From positions 1-44,806 of the forward strand of contig JANJTP010000048.1 in NCBI GenBank assembly GCA_024711025.1: a DNA stretch of 44,806 nucleotides, given 5' to 3'. Each line of letters starts with the position of its first letter. Positions within the stretch are counted from its first letter, which is position 1. A model generated the notes under the pieces. It did not search any database and was not told the DNA's origin. It was given only the letters and a program-made list of their open reading frames with translations. Made by a program: the position numbers and the translations under genes. Below, one piece after another: positions 37,432 to 44,670 of the stretch. The stretch is from Solirubrobacteraceae bacterium (lineage in GTDB: Bacteria; Actinomycetota; Thermoleophilia; Solirubrobacterales; Solirubrobacteraceae).

Positions 37432-39792
37432 TCACATGGCGGGCAGCCGCTGGCTCAGCGAGAGCGCCGGCGCGAGCAGGTCGCCATGCTCGTCCATCCG
37501 GCGCAGGACGTCGGGTGCGAGGAAGCGCAGCGCGTCCGTGTCGCGAGCGGCGGCGCACGCCTCGATCTCCTCCCAGGTGACCGGCGCCGAGACCGTCGGC
37601 CGCTCTCGTGCCCGCAGCGAGTAGGGCGCGACCATCGTTCGCGCCCGGTCGTTCTGGTACCAGTCGACGAGCACGCGCCCGGAGCGCAGTCCCTTGGCCT
37701 GGCGCGCGACGACGAGTCCCGGTTCCTCCCCCGCGAGCAGCTCCGCGACCGCTCGGCTGAAGCGCTTGGCCTGCGCGAACGTCGCATCCGGGCGGTTCAG
37801 CGGAACCAGCAGATGGAGGCCCTTGCCGCCCGACGTCTTCGCCAGGGCCCGCAGGCCGACGCCGTCGAGCATGCCGCGCAGCAGCAGCGCCACCCGGCAG
37901 CACTCGACGATGCCTGCCGGCGGGCCGGGATCGAGGTCGAAGGCGAGCCAGGTGGGCCGATCCGGCGCGTCGGCGAGCGCCGCCGACGCGTGGAGCTCGA
38001 GCGCCGCGAGCTGCGCCAGCCAGACGAGCGTCGGCGCATCGTCGGCGATCACGTGGCGGATCCGCTCGCGACCGTAGGCGACGGTCTCGGTGCGCACCCA
38101 GGCGGGTGCGTGCGACGGGGCTCGCTTCTCGAAGAACGACTCGCCGTCCACGCCGTCCGGGAATCGCTTGAGCGTCAGGGCGCGTCCTCGCAGATGCGCG
38201 GCCAGCAGCGGCGCGATGCGGGCGACGTAGTCGAGCGCGTCGCGCTTGCTGAAGCCGTCGGGGTAGAGGGGCTTGTCGAGGTTGGTGACCGCAATCCGCC
38301 GCCCGTCGACGAGCGCCGTCGCGCAGCGCCCTTTCCCGCGCATCTCGCGCTCGTCCTCCAGGACGAGCGGGCGCGGAGCATCGTCGCGCAGGCCGACCCA
38401 GACCGGGTGGCGCAGCAATCCACCGCGTGAGCGCTCACCGAACGCGACCTCGGCCAGCAGCTCGGGCTCCACCCAATGGGCCTCGCGCGGCGGTCGGGCG
38501 CCGCCGGCCGCAAACGGCGAGCTGCGCCGAGCGAGCGGTGCGAGCCGTGCGGCCAGGTCGTCGAGCGCGTCCTGCGAGAGCCCCGACCCCACCCGGCCGG
38601 CGTAGCGCAGGCGCCCGTCGGCACCGGCGTCGCCGAGCAGGAGCGAGCCGATCCGTCCGCCCCTGCCGCCCCGGCCCGCGAGCCAGCCGCCGATCAGCAG
38701 CTCGGCGGTCGGCCGTCGCTTAACCTTGACCCATCTCGCGCTGCGCCGCCCAGGCTCGTATGTGCCGTCGAGCCGCTTGGCGACGACCCCCTCGAGGCCG
38801 AGTCGCTCGGTGGCGGCGAGCAGATCCCGCCCGTCGCCCAGGTGGGCCTTCGGAACCTGCCAGCGCTCGCCGTCGAGAGCGAGCGCGTCGAGCTGCCTGC
38901 GGCGCTCGGCGTAGGGCAGCTCGAGGAGCGGTCGCCCGTCGAGCCAGAGCAGGTCGAAGACGACGTACGTCACCGGCGTCTCGCGCGCCAGCCGGCGAAC
39001 GTGCTCGGGGCGCTCGGCGTGCATTCGCCGCTGCAGCGCCTGGAAGCTCGGACGCCCGGCACCGTCCGCCACGACGACCTCGCCGTCGAGGATCGCGCGG
39101 TGCTCGCGCAGCGCACGGCCGAGCCCGGCCAGCTCGGGGTAGCGGGCGCTGACGTCCGAGCCGCTGCGCGAGCGCAGGGTCAGGCGCCCCGGCTCCGACC
39201 GGCACTGCATGCGCGCGCCGTCCCACTTCACCTCGAACGCCCAGCCATCCCCCTCGGGGAGCGACCCGGGCCGTGCGAGCATCGGCTCGATCCACTGCGG
39301 CAGCGGCTCGGCGCCCGGATCGACGGGGGCTCCCATCCGGTGGATCATCCACGAGCGCTCGTCGCGTGGACTGCGCCCGGTCGCGAACAGCGCCCAGCGA
39401 CCCCGCAGGCGCTCGCCGTGCAGCTCCACCTCGACCTTGCGCGCCTCCCACAGCAGCGGCGCATACGTCCCGCGGTCGAAGATGTGGATCTCCCCCGCCC
39501 CGTACTGCCCTGCCGGGATCGTCCCCTGGAAGCCCAGGTAGTCGAGCGGATGGTCCTCGGTGCGAATCGCGAGGCGGTTCTCGCCCGGGTCGTCGGGCAG
39601 GAAGCGCGGCAGCGCCCACGACGCGAGCGCGCCGTCGCGCTCCAGTCGCAGGTCCCAGTGCAGCCTGCGCGCCCGATGCTCATGGACGACGAAGCGCGAC
39701 TCGGCGGCCGGCGCCGGCGGCTCGACCCCGGCCGGCTCGGGCGTCGCGCCGAAGTCGCGCCGCCGGCGATACTCGCGCAGGCGGTCGGGCAT
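37432..39792 (-). CDS. ligD: ATP-dependent DNA ligase D (PE-LIG-POL)
   Basis: Non-homologous end-joining enzyme acting with Ku, which is not in this window. 786 residues in the order 3'-phosphoesterase (about 30-145; FVVHEHRARRLHWDLRLE, YGAGEIHIFDRG), ATP-dependent ligase (about 165-480; nucleophile Lys189 in FEVKWDGARM, LDGEVV, EGVVAKRL) and primase-polymerase (about 490-786; DKPLYPDGFSKRD, WLAFDLDPGP, KTSGGKGLHLLVPL). This order is the one known from Pseudomonas, not the POL-first order of mycobacteria. A TACGGT box 6 nt before the ATG and no Shine-Dalgarno suggest leaderless translation. Confidence 0.93.
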   Translation of the reverse strand: MPDRLREYRRRRDFGATPEPAGVEPPAPAAESRFVVHEHRARRLHWDLRLERDGALASWALPRFLPDDPGENRLAIRTEDHPLDYLGFQGTIPAGQYGAGEIHIFDRGTYAPLLWEARKVEVELHGERLRGRWALFATGRSPRDERSWMIHRMGAPVDPGAEPLPQWIEPMLARPGSLPEGDGWAFEVKWDGARMQCRSEPGRLTLRSRSGSDVSARYPELAGLGRALREHRAILDGEVVVADGAGRPSFQALQRRMHAERPEHVRRLARETPVTYVVFDLLWLDGRPLLELPYAERRRQLDALALDGERWQVPKAHLGDGRDLLAATERLGLEGVVAKRLDGTYEPGRRSARWVKVKRRPTAELLIGGWLAGRGGRGGRIGSLLLGDAGADGRLRYAGRVGSGLSQDALDDLAARLAPLARRSSPFAAGGARPPREAHWVEPELLAEVAFGERSRGGLLRHPVWVGLRDDAPRPLVLEDEREMRGKGRCATALVDGRRIAVTNLDKPLYPDGFSKRDALDYVARIAPLLAAHLRGRALTLKRFPDGVDGESFFEKRAPSHAPAWVRTETVAYGRERIRHVIADDAPTLVWLAQLAALELHASAALADAPDRPTWLAFDLDPGPPAGIVECCRVALLLRGMLDGVGLRALAKTSGGKGLHLLVPLNRPDATFAQAKRFSRAVAELLAGEEPGLVVARQAKGLRSGRVLVDWYQNDRARTMVAPYSLRARERPTVSAPVTWEEIEACAAARDTDALRFLAPDVLRRMDEHGDLLAPALSLSQRLPAM

Positions 39793-39798
39793 GCCCCG

Positions 39799-39804
39799 AC
39801 CGTA
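39799..39804 (-). promoter_or_regulatory. ligD: Candidate -10 box of ligD (leaderless)
   Basis: TACGGT on the minus strand, exactly 6 nt before the ligD ATG; no Shine-Dalgarno. Confidence 0.35.
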
Positions 39805-39855
39805 CCCGCCCCGGCGAGCCCGCTCGGCGGGGCGGGTGGGCCGTCTTCGGTCGGA

Positions 39856-39943
39856 GCGGCCGCCCGCTCAGCCCCCGGCGGCCGCCCGCTCAGCCCCCGG
39901 CGACCACTCGCTCAGCCCCCGGCGACCGCCCGCTCAGCCCCCG
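39856..39943. repeat. 22-bp tandem repeat, four units overlapping the sulfur-carrier gene 3' end
   Basis: Units at 39856-39877, 39878-39899, 39900-39921 and 39922-39943 (gcggccgcccgctcagccc followed by ccg, with two units altered at a few bases). The last unit contains the authentic stop codon of the MoaD-like gene; the other three repeat it. As 22 is not a multiple of 3, minus-strand stops occur in all three frames. The architecture parallels the 38-bp repeat at the peroxiredoxin gene. Confidence 0.9.
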
Positions 39944-40209
39944 GCGACAGCCGGCAGCACCTGGATCTGGGCGCCGTCGCTCAGCGGCGTCGCCAGATCT
40001 TCGCCGAAGCGGATGTCCTCCCCGTCGACGTAGACGTTCACGAAGCGCCGCACGGCTCCGGACTCGTCGCAGAGCCGCTCGCGCAGCTCGGCGTGGGCGG
40101 CGAACAGCGACTCGAGCGCATCGCGCACGGTCGCTCCGTCGACCGCCACGACCTGTGCGCCGGCGGCCGCGTCGCGCAGCTGGGTCGGCAGCTTCACCGT
40201 GATCGCCAT
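39934..40209 (-). CDS. MoaD/ThiS-family sulfur-carrier protein
   Basis: 91 residues with a ubiquitin-like beta-grasp pattern: an N-terminal strand (AITVKLPTQLRDAAAG), the helix ATVRDALESLFAAHAELRERL, a VNVYVDGEDIRF strand and the C-terminal tail IQVLPAVAGG ending in Gly-Gly. The exposed Gly-Gly is what carriers use to form a C-terminal thiocarboxylate, so no processing would be needed. Its ATG overlaps the thrC stop (TGATG), and both lie behind a SAM-I riboswitch. No molybdopterin or thiamine genes are nearby, so MoaD or ThiS proper are less likely than a carrier for amino-acid sulfur (CysO/HcyS-like, inference). Confidence 0.85.
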   Translation of the reverse strand: MAITVKLPTQLRDAAAGAQVVAVDGATVRDALESLFAAHAELRERLCDESGAVRRFVNVYVDGEDIRFGEDLATPLSDGAQIQVLPAVAGG

Positions 40210-41477
40210 CAGGCCACCGCCCCGCTCGCGACCGGCTCGACTCGCTGGCAGAACTCGTCGAACGAAGCATCGATCTCGAACGTCTCGAACGTGTCCCGCA
40301 CCGCGTCGAGCGTCTTGAGGCCCTCGCCCGTGATGACCAGCACTACGCGTTCGTCGGCACCGATCGCGCCGCTCTGGGCGAGCTTGGCGAGCGTCGCCGC
40401 CGTTACCCCGCCGGCGGTCTCCGTGAAGATGCCGGTCGTCTCGGCGAGCAGGCGGATCCCGGCGCGGATCTCGTCGTCGTCGACGGCCTCGATCGAGCCG
40501 CCGCTTCGGCGAGCCAGGTCCAGCGCGTAGGGTCCATCCGCCGGTGTGCCGATCGCCAGCGACTTCGCGATCGTGTCCGGGCGCACCGGGCGACAGACGT
40601 CGTGCCCTTCGGCGAACGCTCGCGCGACGGGTGCGCAGCCCGCCGCCTGCGCTCCGTGGAAGGCAGGCTCGTCGCCTTCGATCAGGCCGAGCTCGAGCCA
40701 CTCGGCGAAGCCCTTCGCGATCTTCGTGTACAGCGAGCCGCTGGCCACCGGCGCGACGACGCGATCCGGCGTGCGCCAGCCGAGCTGCTCGGCGACCTCG
40801 TAGGCGATCGTCTTGCTGCCCTCGGCGTAGTAGGGCCTCAGGTTGACGTTCACGAACGCCCAATCCCGCTCGCCCGACAGCTCGGTGCAGAGCCGGTTGA
40901 CGTCGTCGTAGGTCCCGCGGATCTTCACGAGGTTCGTCCCGTAGACGCCCGTCGCGAGCACCTTCTGCTCCTCGAGGTCGGCCGGGATGAAGACGTAGCT
41001 CTCCAGCCCGAGCGCCGCCGCGTGGGCCGCGACGGAGTTGGCGAGATTCCCCGTGGAGGCGCAGGCGAGCACTTCGAAGCCGAGCTCGCGCGCACGGGCC
41101 GCCGCGACGCTGACCACGCGATCCTTGAACGAGTGGGTCGGGTTGGCGGCGTCGTTCTTGACCCAGAGCTCCCCCAGCCCGAGCCGCTCGGCGAGCCGGT
41201 CGGCCCGGATCAGCGGCGTGCAGCCCGCCGGCAGCGCGGCACGCGAAGACGCTCGCGCCGATGGGCCCGGCGGCCCCCCGGCGAGCGGCAGGAAGTCCGC
41301 ATAGCGCCAGATGTTCTGCGGCCCGCCCTGGATCCGCCGACGCAGCGCACCGACATCCGTCAGGCCGCTGTGGTCGTACGCGACCTCCAGCGGCCCGAAG
41401 CAACGCGAGCAGACGTAGCTCGCGTCCAACTCGTAGGGCGTCGCGCATTCGCGACACCGAAGCCCCGTGGCCCCCAT
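40209..41477 (-). CDS. thrC: Threonine synthase homologue
   Basis: PLP enzyme, normally converting O-phosphohomoserine to threonine. 422 residues from ATG 41477. An N-terminal zinc ribbon (Cys8-x2-Cys11, Cys23-x2-Cys26) is followed by the PLP domain with Lys118 in NPTHSFKDRV, ASTGNLANSVAAHAA and the glycine-rich AGGVTAATLAKLA. The family match is good, but function could differ: it is behind a SAM-I riboswitch and overlaps a sulfur-carrier gene, which fits a PLP enzyme making homocysteine from the same substrate as well as threonine. The Shine-Dalgarno GGAGG (41509-41505 region) lies within the terminator stem, 7 nt upstream. Confidence 0.9.
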   Translation of the reverse strand: MGATGLRCRECATPYELDASYVCSRCFGPLEVAYDHSGLTDVGALRRRIQGGPQNIWRYADFLPLAGGPPGPSARASSRAALPAGCTPLIRADRLAERLGLGELWVKNDAANPTHSFKDRVVSVAAARARELGFEVLACASTGNLANSVAAHAAALGLESYVFIPADLEEQKVLATGVYGTNLVKIRGTYDDVNRLCTELSGERDWAFVNVNLRPYYAEGSKTIAYEVAEQLGWRTPDRVVAPVASGSLYTKIAKGFAEWLELGLIEGDEPAFHGAQAAGCAPVARAFAEGHDVCRPVRPDTIAKSLAIGTPADGPYALDLARRSGGSIEAVDDDEIRAGIRLLAETTGIFTETAGGVTAATLAKLAQSGAIGADERVVLVITGEGLKTLDAVRDTFETFEIDASFDEFCQRVEPVASGAVA

Positions 41478-41480
41478 GAG

Positions 41481-41511
41481 AAAACCTCCGCCGTGACACG
41501 TGGCGGAGGTT
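41481..41511 (-). terminator. Expression-platform terminator of the SAM riboswitch
   Basis: Minus strand: 10-bp stem AACCTCCGCC / GGCGGAGGTT around a 9-nt loop, ending in a T4 run (41484-41481), 3 nt before the thrC ATG. The 3' arm contains the GGAGG ribosome site, so the hairpin can block translation as well as terminate. The loop's GTCAC (41497-41493) can pair with GTGAC at the P1 3' side (41527-41523), a short possible antiterminator. Confidence 0.75.
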
Positions 41512-41524
41512 CTGGATTCTCCGT

Positions 41525-41608
41525 CACATCTTTCAGGAATTGGCACCGTGCCCTTGCGGGAGGTTGCCGGGGTTTCGTCGGGCCAGTCCCTCCACCCCTC
41601 TGGATGTG
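41525..41608 (-). ncRNA. SAM-I (S-box) riboswitch aptamer
   Basis: The minus strand reads as a near-consensus S-box. P1 is CACATC (41608-41603) with GATGTG (41530-41525). P2 begins CAGAGGGGTGGAGGGACTGG, with the conserved GGCCCGACGAAACCC and CGGCAACC. P3 is CCCGCAAGGG. The conserved GGTGCCAATTCCTG precedes GAAAGATGTG. All core SAM-contacting segments are there. A terminator and the thrC start follow. SAM-I normally turns expression off when S-adenosylmethionine is high. Confidence 0.95.
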
Positions 41609-41626
41609 TCCAGCTATGTGCGTGTC

Positions 41627-41632
41627 AGCGTA
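41627..41632 (-). promoter_or_regulatory. thrC: Candidate -10 box of the riboswitch-thrC transcript
   Basis: TACGCT on the minus strand, 18 nt upstream of the aptamer P1, placing transcription start just before the aptamer. It lies close to the divergent corA promoter. Confidence 0.4.
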
Positions 41633-41656
41633 GCACGCGGTGCGGCGCCGAGCCGC

Positions 41657-41685
41657 TTGGGGAGCGGGCCGTCCGCGGGTACACT
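41657..41685 (+). promoter_or_regulatory. corA: Promoter of the corA-like gene
   Basis: -35 TTGGGG (41657-41662), 17-bp spacer and -10 TACACT (41680-41685), the best-spaced promoter seen in the window. Expected start is near 41692, about 58 nt before the corA ATG. Confidence 0.5.
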
Positions 41686-41721
41686 TGCGGCTCGGGCGAT
41701 TTCCGCCGGAGGCGCTGAACG

Positions 41722-41820
41722 ATGCACACCGACGAGCCACGAAGTCCGTATGCCGAGCCTTCCCAAGCCCCGCCTCCGCCGCGGCGCCCGCTCGCGCACG
41801 CTCGCCGCAACACCCGCTGA
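41722..41820 (+). CDS. Possible proline-rich upstream ORF overlapping corA
   Basis: 32 codons, ATG at 41722, TGA at 41818-41820, in a different frame from corA and overlapping its first 71 bases. It has a good GGAGG at 41708-41712 with 9-nt spacing, whereas the corA ATG (41750) has no clear Shine-Dalgarno. The predicted peptide contains EPSQAPPPPRRPLAHARRN. In enterobacteria, Mg2+ transporter genes corA and mgtA have short leader ORFs that control expression. A regulatory role here is a guess, and the frame could also be a coincidence. Confidence 0.35.
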   Translation: MHTDEPRSPYAEPSQAPPPPRRPLAHARRNTR

Positions 41821-42757
41821 GGATCGCCGGCCGCACGTCGAGACGATCGTCGGGGGCCCCGACGGTCGCGAGCTGCGCTGGATCAACCTGTCCGGCTTCG
41901 ACGCACCCGAGCGCGACTGGCTCGAGGAGCACTTCGACTTCCACGCGCTGGCCGTCGAGGACCTGGGCTCACGCAACCAGCGCCCGAAGGTCGACGAGTA
42001 CGACGACCACCTGTTCGTCGTCCTGCAGTTCGCCCGCTACGACAAGCAGCTCGGCCGGCTGAGCGCGGCCGAGCTCGACGTCTTCCTCGGGCCCGACTAC
42101 GTGATGACGGTGCCCAACCAGCCGCTGCAGGCGCTCGACTACCTGTTCGAGCGGTGCCGCCAGAGCACCGAGCTGCGCGACCAGCTCTTCTCGCAGGGCG
42201 CCGGCTACCTCCTCTACCGGATCGTCGACGACTCCGTCGACGCCGCGTTCCCGATGCTGCGCAAGATGGGCAACAAGCTCGAGCGGCTCGAAGACGACGT
42301 CTTCGAGGGCCGCTCCTCGGAGGTCGTGCGCGACATCTTCAGGGTCAAGCAGGAGATCATCAACTTCCGCCGCGTCGTGCGCCCGATGCGCGCGGCGCTC
42401 GCCGACCTCGAGCGCACGACCCGCCGCTACGTGCCGGACGAGCTGGACGCCTACTTCGACGACATCAACGACGCCTCCGAGCGGATCTGGGACATGCTCG
42501 AGAACTTCAAGGAGGCCGTCGATGCGCTCGAGAGCACCAACGAGTCGGTGCTCTCGCACCAGCTGAACGACATCCTGCGCGTGCTGACGTCGATCAGCGT
42601 GATCGTGCTGCCGTTGACGTTGCTGGCGAGCATCTTCGGGATGAACGTGCACGTCCCGTGGGAGGGCGACATCGGGGGCTTCTGGATCATCCTCGTGATG
42701 ATGGGCGTCATCCTCGGCTGGATGCTCTGGGCCTTTCGCCGCCGCGGCTTCCTGTAG
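41750..42757 (+). CDS. corA: CorA-family Mg2+/Co2+ transporter
   Basis: 335 residues. A cytoplasmic alpha/beta funnel (about 25-270), a long stalk helix (EIINFRRVVRPMRAALADLE onwards) and two C-terminal membrane helices follow the family pattern. TM1 is VIVLPLTLLASIFGM, ending in the selectivity motif GMN at 297-299 (FGMNVHVPW), and TM2 is FWIILVMMGVILGWMLWAF. The C-terminus is basic (RRRGFL). It is divergent from the SAM-riboswitch operon and has its own promoter. An overlapping upstream ORF may affect its start; no alternative canonical in-frame start is found. Confidence 0.94.
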   Translation: MPSLPKPRLRRGARSRTLAATPAEDRRPHVETIVGGPDGRELRWINLSGFDAPERDWLEEHFDFHALAVEDLGSRNQRPKVDEYDDHLFVVLQFARYDKQLGRLSAAELDVFLGPDYVMTVPNQPLQALDYLFERCRQSTELRDQLFSQGAGYLLYRIVDDSVDAAFPMLRKMGNKLERLEDDVFEGRSSEVVRDIFRVKQEIINFRRVVRPMRAALADLERTTRRYVPDELDAYFDDINDASERIWDMLENFKEAVDALESTNESVLSHQLNDILRVLTSISVIVLPLTLLASIFGMNVHVPWEGDIGGFWIILVMMGVILGWMLWAFRRRGFL

Positions 42758-42764
42758 CCGGCGC

Positions 42765-42770
42765 TAGGTT
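42765..42770 (+). promoter_or_regulatory. Candidate -10 box of the lipid-kinase gene (leaderless)
   Basis: TAGGTT, exactly 6 nt before the GTG at 42777 and 7 nt after the corA stop; no Shine-Dalgarno. Confidence 0.35.
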
Positions 42771-42776
42771 CACCGC

Positions 42777-43751
42777 GTGACCGGGAGTGCCCTGCTCGAC
42801 GAAGGCCTCGCGCAGCTCGAAGCGCCCGTGAGGCGTCGGCGCCTCGCCGTAATCGTCAACGGCCATGCGAGCGCCGTGACGCCTCGTCGGCGGTCGATCA
42901 TCCTCGCCGCGCTCGCCGGCCGCTACGAGGTGGAGCCGCTCGACACCGCGGGCCCGTGGCAGGCGGCGGACCTGGCGCGGGACGCCGTCGCCGCAGGCGC
43001 GGACGCCGTCGTCACCTACGGCGGCGACGGGACGATCAACGAGGCCGCGAACGGCATCGCCGGGACCGGCGTGCCGCTCTTTCCCCTGCCCGGCGGCTCC
43101 CAGAACGTGTTCGCCAAGATGCTCGGTCTGCCCGCGGACGCGGTCGACGCCACCGAGCGCCTGCTCGCCCTCGCCGACGACTGGCACCCACGCTGCGTCG
43201 ACCTCGGCCGTGTCAACGCCCGCCGTTTCGTGTTCTCGGCCGGCGCCGGGCTCGACGCCAGCGTCGTCGAGCGGACCGACGCCAACCCGGCGCGAAAGGC
43301 GCGCTGGCGGCAGTGGTACTACGCCCAGATCGCGACGAGCGTCTACCTGCGGCGCTATGTGCTGCGGCCGCCGCGAATCGAGGTCCAGGGCCCGGACGAG
43401 CCGCTTCGCGGCATCACCGTGGTCGTCCAGAACGGCGCGCCATTCACGTACTTCGGCCGGCGCCCGATCGATATCTGCCGCGACGTCTCGCTGGCGTCGG
43501 GAACCCTCTCGGCCGCGGTCCTGGAGCGCGCCCGCCCAACGGACCTCCCGAGCAGCGCCTTACGGCTGCTCAGCTCGCGACTGGAGCTCACCGACCAGCG
43601 CCACGTACGATCGCTCGCCGGGCTGCGCGAGCTCACCGTCCGCGCCGCCGGCGACGAGCCGTTCGCCGTCCAGGTCGACGGCGACTTCCTGGGCCTGTTC
43701 GAGCGAGTGACGTTCGCGGTCGAGCCGGACGCCCTCGCGGTCATCGCCTGA
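42777..43751 (+). CDS. Diacylglycerol kinase-family lipid kinase
   Basis: 324 residues from a GTG. The catalytic core has AVIVNGHASAV, the nucleotide loop VVTYGGDGTINEAANGIAG (GGDGTINE at 82-89), PLFPLPGGSQNVFAKML and the later beta-rich domain with VQVDGDFLGLFE. The family includes DgkB-like and undecaprenol/phosphatidylinositol-type kinases, so the lipid substrate is not certain. It starts 19 nt after the corA stop, possibly from its own leaderless promoter. Confidence 0.88.
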   Translation: MTGSALLDEGLAQLEAPVRRRRLAVIVNGHASAVTPRRRSIILAALAGRYEVEPLDTAGPWQAADLARDAVAAGADAVVTYGGDGTINEAANGIAGTGVPLFPLPGGSQNVFAKMLGLPADAVDATERLLALADDWHPRCVDLGRVNARRFVFSAGAGLDASVVERTDANPARKARWRQWYYAQIATSVYLRRYVLRPPRIEVQGPDEPLRGITVVVQNGAPFTYFGRRPIDICRDVSLASGTLSAAVLERARPTDLPSSALRLLSSRLELTDQRHVRSLAGLRELTVRAAGDEPFAVQVDGDFLGLFERVTFAVEPDALAVIA

Positions 43752-43859
43752 CAAGCGTCCGGCGCATCGCGGGCGCCGCCGCCGGACGCTCGGACAAGTC
43801 GAGCCGACAGATCCGCGGGTGCCCGTCGCATGATCGGAGCGTGCGAGCGCGGCGGCCGC

Positions 43860-44519
43860 TCACGTCTGTGGCATCGGGGGCGGCGGAAGCGCCTGCGCGT
43901 TCCACAGCTCGTCGGCGAGCACCGCCGCCTCGTTGCGCTCCAGCTGCAGCTCGAACGACGAGACGCCGCGAGGGTCCGTCCCGCAGACGCGTGCCAGACG
44001 CCGGCGGCCATCCAGCGCGCAGCTGACCGGAAGCCGCATCGGCCTCCCCACGCGCGCGGCGAGCCGGCCGCGGCCGGGCTGCCGGCGAGCCGCCGCCGAC
44101 GTCGACAGGAGCCGCGCCTCCCCGTCGGTCGCCGACTCGAGGCTCGCGCCCTCGAGCAGGTCGAGCAGCCAGAGCGGGTTGGGCCACCAGTCGCCCACGG
44201 GCCTCAGCTCGGCGACGGGAGCGCCGATCGCCCCGCAGAGCGAGATAGCGCCGCGCACCAGACACGCGGAGCCGTCGTCGTCCCAGAGAAGCGCCCTTCG
44301 CGCGCCGTAGTCGAGGTAGCCGGAGAGCGACCACGTCGACGCCTGACCGAGATCCTCGGGCAGGTGGGCGAGGAGGCGCGGGTGTCGGCGCCTGGCCTCG
44401 GCGAGGTCTTCGCCGAGCGGTCCCTCGAATCCCGGGACCACGTGTGTGAAGCGCGCGGCGAGCGCCCCCTCCTCGCGCAGCCGCAGGCGAGCGGCCTCGA
44501 TCTCGCCAAGCCGGGTCAT
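43860..44519 (-). CDS. Hypothetical protein, 219 residues
   Basis: I do not recognise the family. It opens MTRLGEIEAARLRLREEGAL, continues with DYGARRALLWDDDGSACLVRG and DWWPNPLWLLDLLEGASLES, and its second half resembles a beta-rich lipid- or ligand-binding sheet (GRLAARVGRPMRLPVSCALD, GVSSFELQLER). No signal peptide or membrane helix. A TAGCCT box 6 nt before the ATG, without Shine-Dalgarno, suggests leaderless translation. It follows a relA homologue by about 150 bp, with no obvious functional tie. Codon pattern matches neighbours, so it is probably a real gene. Confidence 0.65.
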   Translation of the reverse strand: MTRLGEIEAARLRLREEGALAARFTHVVPGFEGPLGEDLAEARRRHPRLLAHLPEDLGQASTWSLSGYLDYGARRALLWDDDGSACLVRGAISLCGAIGAPVAELRPVGDWWPNPLWLLDLLEGASLESATDGEARLLSTSAAARRQPGRGRLAARVGRPMRLPVSCALDGRRRLARVCGTDPRGVSSFELQLERNEAAVLADELWNAQALPPPPMPQT

Positions 44520-44670
44520 GGCGGGAGGCTAACCACCGGAGCGGGCGCCGCTCGTCAGGCCGTCCCCTTCGAGCCGTCCACCCGCCGTGCGGATCGCTCT
44601 CGCTCCGGGCCGCCGGTCGCCCGCACGTCAAACCCGCCGGCAGACCGACAGGGAGACGGCGCGGGCCCGC
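44520..44670. other. Gap between the relA homologue and the 219-residue gene
   Basis: About 150 bp. Apart from the TAGCCT box (44526-44531, minus strand) 6 nt before the gene start, nothing recognisable. No terminator with a T-tract is visible for the relA end. Confidence 0.4.
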
